The position numbers and the translations under genes are program-made. Below the pieces are notes generated by a model, which was not told the DNA's origin, did no database searches, and worked only from the letters and a program-made list of their open reading frames with translations. A stretch of DNA of 64,000 nucleotides. Source: Helicobacter rappini (GTDB lineage Bacteria; Campylobacterota; Campylobacteria; Campylobacterales; Helicobacteraceae). The stretch's first letter is position 1, and each line of letters starts with the position of its first letter. The stretch lies in NCBI RefSeq assembly GCF_900198625.1, contig NZ_FZPK01000040.1, positions 16,250 to 80,249 of the forward strand, in the 5' to 3' direction. Below are positions 8,201 through 15,637 of the stretch, piece after piece.

Positions 8201-8887
8201 ATGAAAGAGAATGTAGATAGTAAAGATACTAGTGTTTTTGCTGATATTTATGAAGATAAGCGAATGTTTAATGTAGATTCTAAAACAGCATGTTTTATTA
8301 AGCAAGGCGGTATGTCGAAAGTAGATTCTAATCTTTGTCATATTGAGCGTAGCGAAATGTCTAGTGTAGAGTCTATGTTACATTTAAATAAACATAAAGC
8401 TTTATCCACAAAGCTATGGAATCTAGACTTTAAAATAGATTCTAAACAGAATCTTTTGCTTGATCCTACACATAAAATTATTGTAGAAAATACCCACAAA
8501 AAATCCCTTAATTTTTACAATAAAAAAAGTAAAATATCTAAGAAACTAAACTCAACCTATTCACATATAAATATAGATTTTAAAGCAACACTATCTCTAC
8601 ACTATCTCTATAAATCCATATATAGAATCTTATCTATATTTTTATTTAGCCTTATATGCAGTATATATACAGCAAATGCCAACACAATCACAGATAATAA
8701 AACCCAAACAAACCCCACACAAAATAAAACAACACAATCACAAAAAGTGCAAATAAAAGGCGATACCCTAGTCATACAAGATGCCTCATGCCAATCGGGC
8801 AATAAATCGCTACTCAAATCATTACAAACAAAAGATTCCAAAAATACAACGACATTGCAAGAATGCGATGATATAAATCATAAATAG
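8201..8887 (+). CDS. Hypothetical protein, repeat-derived N-terminus plus signal-like helix
   Basis: No family was recognised. The 228-residue frame starts at an ATG 7 bases after an AAGGA site; a GTG at 8183 is in frame but lacks one. The first 135 residues are polar and contain several DSK units and the peptide CHIERSEMSSV, which is the translation of the dispersed repeat seen again at 61.4-61.7 kb. A hydrophobic helix, ILSIFLFSLICSIYTANANT, then looks like a signal peptide ending in a signal-peptidase-like ANA site, but it lies in the middle of the chain. The remaining tail (KVQIKGDTLVIQDASCQS) would be periplasmic. A plausible history is a small exported protein whose start was lost and replaced by upstream repeat DNA. 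It follows dapF by 21 bases. Confidence 0.55.
   Translation: MKENVDSKDTSVFADIYEDKRMFNVDSKTACFIKQGGMSKVDSNLCHIERSEMSSVESMLHLNKHKALSTKLWNLDFKIDSKQNLLLDPTHKIIVENTHKKSLNFYNKKSKISKKLNSTYSHINIDFKATLSLHYLYKSIYRILSIFLFSLICSIYTANANTITDNKTQTNPTQNKTTQSQKVQIKGDTLVIQDASCQSGNKSLLKSLQTKDSKNTTTLQECDDINHK
8336..8362 (+). repeat. Dispersed GTCATxxTGAGCGTAGCGAAA-type repeat, in-frame copy
   Basis: The 27-base element TGTCATATTGAGCGTAGCGA... matches the copies at 61445-61689 and a diverged one at 60281-60307. Here it is read as CHIERSEMS inside a coding sequence. Confidence 0.7.
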
Positions 8888-9193
8888 TTATGTCATATTA
8901 ATATAAAGTCTCTCATAGTAACCAAGACTGAGTGAAATGTTACTAAAAAGCGGGGTTAAAGATTTGGGGTTTTGAGCATGTATATGGAGTGAATATTGTA
9001 TTGCTTGCATGATTATTGATTTTTATATCCACAACTTGGATAGACAATGTTGTTTTAGTGCCAAATATAACAATAGGCAATCTAATTATAGAATTGGTTG
9101 TTATGTATCAATATCGGCTAAAATCTAAATTATGCTAAGATTACAAATTAAAATTCCATAAAACCCCCAAAACAAGTTACTACAAGGAAAAAT
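8888..9193. other. 306-bp intergenic region
   Basis: AT-rich spacer between the hypothetical gene and rsmD. No RNA gene, repeat element or strong stem-loop was found. Only an AAGGA ribosome site for rsmD at its end is clear. Confidence 0.6.
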
Positions 9194-9922
9194 ATGCGTA
9201 AGCAAAACAAAGCAAAGCAAAATCGCACACAAAATAAAAAAGAAAAATTTATAATTAATAGGGGAAAATACAAAGGCTTAGGGCTTTTTTTAGAATCTAA
9301 TAGCACGACACGACCTACAAAAGCCCTTGTGAAAAAGTCCTTTTTTGATACCATGCAACATAACCTTTATAATAAAGTCTTTGTTGAGTGTTTTGCAGGG
9401 AGTGGTCAAATGGGCTTTGAAGCCTTATCTCTTGGGGCTAGTTCGGCTGTATTTTTTGAGAAAAACATGGGGGCTTTTAAGAATCTATGTGAAAATATCA
9501 GTCTATTTTGGCAGAAACATAAGAACTATCATAGAGACACAAACGATTCTATAACCACGCCTTTTAGCATAAACGCACACTATAAAGATTGTCTGCAATC
9601 ACAGGATTCTATAATGAATTTTGCAAAAAACACAGATTTTCAAGTAAAAAATGATATAATTCCAGCTTTAAATTCCACAATGCAAACAAATCAATTTGTA
9701 TTATATATGGACCCACCATTTGCATGTCGAGAAGGTTTTGGCGATATTTATACAAAGATTTGGCATTTTATAGAATCTTTTGATGAAAATTTTACGCAAA
9801 AAGTCGATATGATAGTCATTGAAAGTATGAGTAATATCCAGCTTGATACGCAAATAGGGATATTTCAGCTTGTGAAAAAAAGTAAGTTTGGACAGACGAC
9901 TTTGATGTATTTTACAAAATAA
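9194..9922 (+). CDS. rsmD: RsmD, 16S rRNA guanine-966 N2-methyltransferase
   Basis: RsmD methylates G966 of 16S rRNA during small-subunit assembly. It carries the family start GKYKGLGL, then STTRPTKALVKKSFFDTM (the RPT...R/K...F motif), the SAM-binding VECFAGSGQMGFEALSLGA and the catalytic DPPF (MDPPFACREGF). It has 242 residues against a usual 180-200, with an Asn/Asp-rich insertion of about 40 residues before the DPPF motif. The AAGGA site is 5 bases before the ATG. It is followed 10 bases later by fliL and then acpS, an order also known in H. pylori (HP0808-HP0810, reversed), so it probably heads a small operon. Confidence 0.92.
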   Translation: MRKQNKAKQNRTQNKKEKFIINRGKYKGLGLFLESNSTTRPTKALVKKSFFDTMQHNLYNKVFVECFAGSGQMGFEALSLGASSAVFFEKNMGAFKNLCENISLFWQKHKNYHRDTNDSITTPFSINAHYKDCLQSQDSIMNFAKNTDFQVKNDIIPALNSTMQTNQFVLYMDPPFACREGFGDIYTKIWHFIESFDENFTQKVDMIVIESMSNIQLDTQIGIFQLVKKSKFGQTTLMYFTK

Positions 9923-9932
9923 AGGAGCAAAC

Positions 9933-10487
9933 ATGGCAGAAGAAGAAAAACCAGCCGCAGAAGAGAAAAAGGGCAAAGGACTTATTTTTATCATTATAGG
10001 CGTTGTTGTTGCGGTGCTTATACTTATTGGTGTAGTTGTGTTTCTGTTTATGGGCGGAGATGAAGAGGGCGATCATGGTGGTGGCAATGCAGCGCCACCA
10101 CCACAAATCGCAAATCTAACGCCAGAGCAGCAAGCATTACTGCAAAATGAAGCATATAAAAATCCTGTTGCTATCATGCCTTTAGAGAAAGATTTTATCA
10201 TCAATCTAAAGTCGCCGGATCCAGAAAATATGCGTGTTGCAGGCTTTGCTAAGTTTAGGGCTACACTTTTACTTGCTGATAAAAATGCGGTAAAAGAGGT
10301 CGATGCGAAGCTTGATATTGTAAGAGGTGTTATCGCTGATGCTACGAGTGCTTATCTTGCTACTGAGTTACAAGGTTCGCAAGGCAGACAAAAACTTGCT
10401 AATGCGATTGTAGTAAGCCTTAACTCTGTGCTCACAGATGGCAAGGTAGCAGCAGTTGTATTCCCAGATTTTATTATACAGCCTTAA
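9933..10487 (+). CDS. fliL: FliL, flagellar basal-body stator-associated protein
   Basis: FliL is an inner-membrane protein that surrounds the stator units and supports torque. The 184-residue protein has a short charged cytoplasmic start (MAEEEKPAAEEKKGKG), one membrane helix at about residues 16-38 (LIFIIIGVVVAVLILIGVVV), a Gly/Pro-rich linker, and a periplasmic FliL domain (PLEKDFIINLKSPD ... VVFPDFIIQP). The AAGGAG site is 6 bases from the ATG. It is directly followed by a second FliL-like gene. It should work with MotA/MotB encoded at 58-59.7 kb. Confidence 0.95.
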   Translation: MAEEEKPAAEEKKGKGLIFIIIGVVVAVLILIGVVVFLFMGGDEEGDHGGGNAAPPPQIANLTPEQQALLQNEAYKNPVAIMPLEKDFIINLKSPDPENMRVAGFAKFRATLLLADKNAVKEVDAKLDIVRGVIADATSAYLATELQGSQGRQKLANAIVVSLNSVLTDGKVAAVVFPDFIIQP

Positions 10488-10544
10488 GATTTCAAGGCTT
10501 TAATGCTAGATTAAAAGATTCCTAGAATCTTGTTAAGGAAAGTT

Positions 10545-10958
10545 ATGAAACACATATTGTTTATATTATTGTGTATGTTTGGTTTTAGTGTTGTGCATGC
10601 TGATGAAAACGCCTATTATGGCGTATATCGCAATGCAAAGGATTTATATCCAATTGAAAAAGAGTTTGTCATGATGCTAAAACCATCAAATCCAGATGAT
10701 TTACGCACTGCTGGCTATGCTAAGTTTAATGCGACAATTATTATGAGTGATAAGGCGGCAGCTAAAGAGCTTGATGCAAAGATTGAGATTGTGCGTTCTG
10801 TTGTCGTTGATACTGTGAGTGGCTTTATGAAGACAGACTTGCAAGGTGCACAAGGCAAACAAAAACTTGCTGCAACACTTACTGCGAGTGTGAATGCAGT
10901 TTTGACAGATAGTAGTATAGTAGGCTTTGTCTTCCCAGACTTTGTAATCCAGCCTTAA
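10545..10958 (+). CDS. Second FliL-domain protein, exported and without a membrane anchor
   Basis: The 137-residue product is colinear with the periplasmic half of the preceding FliL: PIEKEFVMMLKPSNPDDLRT aligns with PLEKDFIINLKSPDPENMRV, and both end VFPDFxIQP. Instead of a membrane anchor it has a cleavable signal peptide (MKHILFILLCMFGFSVVHA, cut before DENAYYG). The ATG at 10545 is chosen because AAGGA lies 5 bases upstream; a TTG five codons earlier is in frame. The pair clearly arose by tandem duplication. The second copy is expected in the periplasm and may fill part of the FliL ring around the stator or act as a decoy; that is inference. Confidence 0.85.
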   Translation: MKHILFILLCMFGFSVVHADENAYYGVYRNAKDLYPIEKEFVMMLKPSNPDDLRTAGYAKFNATIIMSDKAAAKELDAKIEIVRSVVVDTVSGFMKTDLQGAQGKQKLAATLTASVNAVLTDSSIVGFVFPDFVIQP

Positions 10959-10970
10959 TATAGCTTCATT

Positions 10971-11504
10971 ATGAATCTTGAAATTGGCACAGATATTATT
11001 GCCACATCACGCATAAAAAATGCCATTGCAAAGTTTGGCTTGGGTTTTTTAGAGCGTTTTTTACTACCAAGTGAGATGTTACTTGCTTATAAAAATAAAG
11101 AGAAACTATTGCTATATAATAAAGATTTTAAAATCTTGTCTCATAAATTTATATCCACTAAAACACATTTTTTCACACAAGAAAGCCTAGATTTATATAC
11201 CACGCAAATGCAGGATATTTTCAATGATTTACAAGCAAATTTCACAATAGAATCATATAAGATTGACACAATAGCAGGATTTTGGGCGATAAAAGAGGCA
11301 TGTTCTAAAGCACTTGGTGTTGGCATTGGCAAAGAACTTGGATTTCATGATATGTGTATATACAAAGATATATATGGAAAGCCGCACCTAGCCCTACATG
11401 AAAATAAATATAATAATTTTAGAATGCAAAAAATTGCAATTAGCATGAGTCATGACTGCTTAAATGCCATTGCTGTGTGTGTTATTACTTTTAATGAAGC
11501 ATGA
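10971..11504 (+). CDS. acpS: AcpS, holo-[acyl-carrier-protein] synthase, with insertion
   Basis: AcpS attaches 4'-phosphopantetheine from CoA to acyl carrier protein. The N-terminal MNLEIGTDIIATSRI carries the metal-binding Asp8 (GTDI). The second motif GFWAIKEACSKALGVGIG carries Glu109 and Lys112 of the WAxKEAxxKAxG signature, and ISMSHD closes the fold. Family members have about 120 residues; this has 177. The extra 50 residues (about 45-97) sit between the two motifs, where the family has a short loop. It starts 12 bases after the second fliL gene with only a weak ribosome site, suggesting co-transcription and coupling. Confidence 0.92.
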   Translation: MNLEIGTDIIATSRIKNAIAKFGLGFLERFLLPSEMLLAYKNKEKLLLYNKDFKILSHKFISTKTHFFTQESLDLYTTQMQDIFNDLQANFTIESYKIDTIAGFWAIKEACSKALGVGIGKELGFHDMCIYKDIYGKPHLALHENKYNNFRMQKIAISMSHDCLNAIAVCVITFNEA

Positions 11505-11750
11505 TGTTTATAATTAAAAAGCATGTTTTAGGTGTTTTCCATATTTGTGGGTTTGCCAAGCTTTAGCTTTTTAGAATCTGTATTCTAACTTTTACAACCC
11601 AGATTTTAAAACAATACTTCAAGTGATTAGTAGCATTGATATGCTTTAAAAAACACAGATCGCATAATAAGTCATAGCAAGAAAATCTAATCCTTTGCAG
11701 CGACTAAAGTGGCGATCATTCACGCATTTTCTATCAATATGCTTCCACTC

Positions 11751-12770
11751 TCACACCAATGGCATAACCTTTTTAGCGATATATTCTAGCTCTTCTTGCA
11801 TATTAGCACACTGGATTATAAGCAAATCTAGCCCTGCTTCTTTATAGGCTCTAATCTTTTGTGCTACGCTCTCCGGCGTGCCAACTAGATTTGGTCGCAA
11901 ACCGCGATTAGACACGCTATATTCTTGCTTACTTATCTCTACATCAAGCTGTGAATTGCCTGTAAAATTCTTATAAGAGTTCTCATAATCGGCATAATTT
12001 TTAATGGTGGTAATCCGCTTTAGCTCTTTTTGTGCTTCTTCTTCACTATCACGCACAATCATATACACCGCCATACCAAAGCCCTTAAATGGCGGCAATC
12101 CTGCCCTTTTCTTTCGCTCTTTCATATCAGTAATTTTTGCTTTCACTTCATCAAGTGTGCCGCCGTGCAGGAGATAAAAGTCTGCAAATTGTGTGATAGC
12201 ATTCCTACCTATCTCGCTCTCTCCCCCGGCATATACAAGCGGAATCTTGGGCGGTTTAGGCTCGTTATAGGAATTTTCAAAGCTAAAATACTTGCCCTTA
12301 TGATGAAATGGGCTTTTACTCCAAAATCCGCGCAAAACATCGGTGTATTCGTGTGTGAGTGTATATCTATCATCGTGCGCGTCAAAGTTTATGCCATATT
12401 GCCTAGCCTCCTCTTCCCACCACGCTGATACCATATTGATAGAAAATCGCCCATTGCAAATCTGCGAAATCGTGGCAATCTGCTTTGCCGTGAGTGCTAC
12501 TTGATGATACTGCGGACGCAAAGCCGCTAGAATCTCAATGCTTTGTGTAACCGCTGCCAAACCATTAGCGATAGCCCACGCATCAAGGGCAGGGGCTTTT
12601 TCACCCTTAATGTCATTCAAATACAGCTCTGGCACAAGGGTGAGTGTATAGCCTAGATTCTCCGCCTTTACCGCTAAATCGCGGATATACTCCCAAGAAC
12701 ACTGCGTGCTATCATCATCTACATTCCTAAGCCAACTGCCAAATACCGGACTCCAATACCCAAACTTCAT
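11751..12770 (-). CDS. LLM-class flavin-dependent monooxygenase (SfnG/SsuD-like)
   Basis: A 339-residue luciferase-like TIM-barrel enzyme. It opens MKFGYWSPVFGSWLRNVDDD, has the flavin-site blocks LAALRPQYHQVALTAKQIAT and GRFSINMVSAWWEEEARQYG, and the family ending GTPESVAQKIRAY. The overall pattern is closest to the FMNH2-dependent dimethylsulfone/alkanesulfonate monooxygenases (SfnG, SsuD), which release sulfite from organosulfur compounds. It is the last of three co-directional genes, beginning 11 bases after the ATP-grasp gene with a GGAGC ribosome site. The substrate cannot be told from sequence. A reduced-flavin supplier was not seen nearby. Confidence 0.85.
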   Translation of the reverse strand: MKFGYWSPVFGSWLRNVDDDSTQCSWEYIRDLAVKAENLGYTLTLVPELYLNDIKGEKAPALDAWAIANGLAAVTQSIEILAALRPQYHQVALTAKQIATISQICNGRFSINMVSAWWEEEARQYGINFDAHDDRYTLTHEYTDVLRGFWSKSPFHHKGKYFSFENSYNEPKPPKIPLVYAGGESEIGRNAITQFADFYLLHGGTLDEVKAKITDMKERKKRAGLPPFKGFGMAVYMIVRDSEEEAQKELKRITTIKNYADYENSYKNFTGNSQLDVEISKQEYSVSNRGLRPNLVGTPESVAQKIRAYKEAGLDLLIIQCANMQEELEYIAKKVMPLV

Positions 12771-12781
12771 CTTACGCTCCT

Positions 12782-13855
12782 TTATTGTTTGTCAAACTGC
12801 TCTTTTAAAAAGCTAACAAGTCTATCTGCCGCTGCCACGCCGCCACTCTCTCTAATCTTAGATTCTAGTGTGGAGTTGTAGTTTGTGTTTGTGTTTATAT
12901 CATAGACCACAATATCCCCACTCACACTCTCAATAAACTCAATCCCTGCCACAGCGATATTATGCACTGCTAAAAACTGCTCCAAACACCGCACAATAGG
13001 GCTGACAAAATCTATCTCTTTCCGCAAACTAAACTTATCCCCAACGCCCACTTCACACGCCGCCCCAGCAAGAGCAGGTCGCTTTGTAGATTCTGCTTTA
13101 GAATTTGCCGACTTAGAATCCCTACTAGAATCCACTTTAGAATCTAAAGAATCTATTTGACACGCATCAGCTGGGCATAGCTCAAATGCCCCATTGCTTG
13201 TATCCACTCGCACCGCATAATGAAACTTCCCGCCGATAAACTCACATCGCGTAATAAACGCTTCCCTAGATTCTACATACTCTTGCAAAAGCGTAATGCC
13301 ATCAATTGGCAGCTCAAAATCGCTAGAATCCACATAGCCCCTAAACTCATTTATATTTTCAAAAAGTCGCACACCTAAGCCCTTGCCGCCTTGATTATGC
13401 TTTGTGATAAAGGGCTTGTTACCTAGCTTTTTGGTAAAGCTATTCGCTACATCTAGCAAACTTTTTTTCCCAAATACCGCAAGTGTTTTTGGTGTTTTAA
13501 AATCCACGCCTTGAGACTTAAAAAAGGATTCTAAAAACAAAGCCTGTTTAACCTTGCTGACCTCAAGCTCTAGCACAGAGCTGCCATTTATCACGCAACG
13601 CCCATAGCTTTCTAGCCACGCTAACAACGCACGACCATATTCCTTAGAAAAGGCATTATCACGCGTATGACTTGAGGCACTAAGCCTACTCCAAAACACC
13701 CCATTTGGTGGGATAGAATCTAGAGTGATCCCCCCTTGTGTCAAAAGGATTTCATTAAATCTCACCCCAGCCCTATCAAATGCCTCTTTAAAAGGCGGTA
13801 TCCACTCGGGATTTTCGTGGATTATGTAAATGCCTTGCGGCAGTGAATCATATAA
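12782..13855 (-). CDS. ATP-grasp ligase (RimK/glutathione-synthetase-like)
   Basis: The fold is shown by FITKHNQGGKGLGVRLF (the ATP-grasp glycine loop), ITLLQEYVE, FITRCEFIGGKFHYAVRVDT, and the metal-binding end VVYDINTNTNYN (N-x-N). Such enzymes join a carboxylate to an amine or thiol, using ATP and an acyl-phosphate. Residues about 240-275 are a low-complexity DSK/SK insertion. The start at 13855 lies inside the end of the upstream monooxygenase gene (8-base overlap), suggesting translational coupling; an in-frame ATG 26 codons earlier would need a long overlap. The two flavin monooxygenase neighbours suggest a joint pathway, perhaps conjugating or activating a sulfur compound, but this is inference. 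Confidence 0.8.
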   Translation of the reverse strand, partial: LYDSLPQGIYIIHENPEWIPPFKEAFDRAGVRFNEILLTQGGITLDSIPPNGVFWSRLSASSHTRDNAFSKEYGRALLAWLESYGRCVINGSSVLELEVSKVKQALFLESFFKSQGVDFKTPKTLAVFGKKSLLDVANSFTKKLGNKPFITKHNQGGKGLGVRLFENINEFRGYVDSSDFELPIDGITLLQEYVESREAFITRCEFIGGKFHYAVRVDTSNGAFELCPADACQIDSLDSKVDSSRDSKSANSKAESTKRPALAGAACEVGVGDKFSLRKEIDFVSPIVRCLEQFLAVHNIAVAGIEFIESVSGDIVVYDINTNTNYNSTLESKIRESGGVAAADRLVSFLKEQFDKQ

Positions 13856-15296
13856 CATAGTCTTGCTCCTTATTGTGTTTAAATCGCCCTGTGTTCGCAT
13901 AATCATTGATTGTGCTTTTAGCCCCGCCCACACGATAGCGTGAAGCGATATGACTAGAATCTAGCCTATCGCCCTTGCCAAAGAGCTTGTGCCGCAGTGA
14001 GCCTTGTGCGTATTCTCTTTTATACACGCCGCGATTTTGAAGCTCTGGCACGATGAAACGCACGACATCTTCAAAGCTCCCGGGCGTTGTCGCATAGGCT
14101 AGATTAAAGCCATCAGCATCGCTATATGCGATCACTTCTTGTAAAATATCGCAAACTTGCGATGGTGAGCCTACAAACTTTGGTCCTTGACAGCCTAGCC
14201 CTGTGAGCTTTAGCAAGTCTTTTAGTCGCCACTCCTTGCCAGATTCTGTCGTGGAGTTACTCAAGGCTTCTACTTGTGCGACTATGGCGTTTGATTTAAT
14301 GTTGCTTAATGGATCTTCTAAGTCATAGCGGCTTAAATCCACGCCAAGCCAACCAGAATTTATCACTAAAGAGCCTTCCTTGCTAGAGTAACTAAGCAAG
14401 TCATTATACTTAGCCTGTGCTAGATTCTCATTCTCATCAGTGATAATGGTAGCTAGAATGTAGATTTTGGCACTATATGGATCGCGTCCGGCTTGTATCA
14501 AAGCTTCTCGCACTTGTTTGACGGCGATTTTAGCGTATTCCTTTGTAGGAGGGGCTATGAAAATAGCCTCTGCGTGAGTAGCGGCAAACTGCCTACCACG
14601 CGTAGAATTCCCCGCTTGAAATAGCACCGGTGTGCGTTGGATACTTGGCTCACACAGATGAATGCCCGGGACATCAAAGTATTTGCCGTGATGTCCTATG
14701 TGATGGATTTTATTTGGATCGGCAAAGTCCCCACTCTCCCTATCTAAAATCACCGCAGAATCTTCCCAGCTACCCTCTAGTAGCTTATAAATCACTTCCA
14801 TATATTCATCAGCCACATCGTAGCGTTCATTGTGCGGCAGCTCACTTGAGCCCATATTTTTATTTGCACTTGGTAGATAGCCTGTAACGATGTTCCAGCC
14901 GATCCTGCCCTTTGTAAGATGATCAAGTGTGCTAAGGCGTCTAGCAAAGGGATAGGGATGCTCAAAAGGCACGCCAGCAGTTACCCCAAAGCCTATGTGC
15001 TTAGTAACTGCCGCACCAATCACGGCAAGTTGTGTGGGGTCATTGACAGGCACTTGCAGGGCAGTCTTTAACGCCCCACAATCATTGCCCCCATAAATAT
15101 CATACACGCCCAGCACATCAGCGATAAACACCGCGTCAAACAGCCCCTTTTCAGCGATTTGTGCGATATTCTGCCAATATTCAATGTCTTTATATTTTAG
15201 GGCTTGGTCGTTTGGATACCGCCACAGCCCCGGACTTAAATGCGAAATACAATTCATTTCAAAAGCATTAAAGCTAATTTGTTTTGTTAATCCCAT
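13848..15296 (-). CDS. NtaA/DmoA-family FMN-dependent monooxygenase
   Basis: A 482-residue member of the long LLM subfamily. Diagnostic stretches are KQISFNAFEMNCISHLSPGLW at the start, GLFDAVFIADVLGVYD, PFEHPYPFARRLSTLDHLTK and GRIGWNIVTGYLPSANKN, all typical of nitrilotriacetate monooxygenase NtaA, dimethyl-sulfide monooxygenase DmoA and their relatives. They use reduced FMN from a partner reductase and cleave C-N or C-S bonds. It is the first gene of the three-gene minus-strand unit, with a GGAGA ribosome site. The upstream spacer to the divergent glycosyltransferase (15297-15637) is very AT-rich and probably carries both promoters. The C-terminus runs to 15 residues past the last conserved block, overlapping the ligase start. 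Confidence 0.88.
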   Translation of the reverse strand: MGLTKQISFNAFEMNCISHLSPGLWRYPNDQALKYKDIEYWQNIAQIAEKGLFDAVFIADVLGVYDIYGGNDCGALKTALQVPVNDPTQLAVIGAAVTKHIGFGVTAGVPFEHPYPFARRLSTLDHLTKGRIGWNIVTGYLPSANKNMGSSELPHNERYDVADEYMEVIYKLLEGSWEDSAVILDRESGDFADPNKIHHIGHHGKYFDVPGIHLCEPSIQRTPVLFQAGNSTRGRQFAATHAEAIFIAPPTKEYAKIAVKQVREALIQAGRDPYSAKIYILATIITDENENLAQAKYNDLLSYSSKEGSLVINSGWLGVDLSRYDLEDPLSNIKSNAIVAQVEALSNSTTESGKEWRLKDLLKLTGLGCQGPKFVGSPSQVCDILQEVIAYSDADGFNLAYATTPGSFEDVVRFIVPELQNRGVYKREYAQGSLRHKLFGKGDRLDSSHIASRYRVGGAKSTINDYANTGRFKHNKEQDYVI

Positions 15297-15583
15297 ATTG
15301 TTCTCCGTTTTGGAATCTTGTGTTGTGATTTATAAATCGCATTATATCAGTAAATTTTTAAAAATACAATATGTAATTTTAATTTTTTACATTTTTTTAA
15401 ACTTTTTTATAGATAAACTATAATATATAATTATTAAATAGCCATTTTTATAATTAAAATTACATAAAATATAGTTTTATACTTATTTTATTGTAATAAA
15501 TAGTAGGCTATAAAACTCTGCTGATAATACAAAGACATAGAATCTAAATCGATATAAGAGATTTCAGAAACTCGTAACTATGC

Positions 15584-15589
15584 TATAAT
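15584..15589 (+). promoter_or_regulatory. Probable -10 box for the family 9 glycosyltransferase
   Basis: TATAAT, preceded by TGC, lies 49 bases before the ATG at 15638 in a very AT-rich divergent spacer. A -35 element is not evident, as is common in this group. Confidence 0.5.
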
Positions 15590-15637
15590 CTTGCTTTTAA
15601 AAATATGATACGAAAAGTTTAAGTGCAGGGAAATTAC

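Noticed and set aside
9148..9354. Minus-strand frame across the start of rsmD
   Set aside because: No family pattern, and it covers a well-supported gene on the other strand.
13853..13933. 26-residue N-terminal extension of the ATP-grasp ligase
   Set aside because: It would lie almost wholly inside the upstream monooxygenase gene; the ATG at 13855 gives a normal start at the conserved region.
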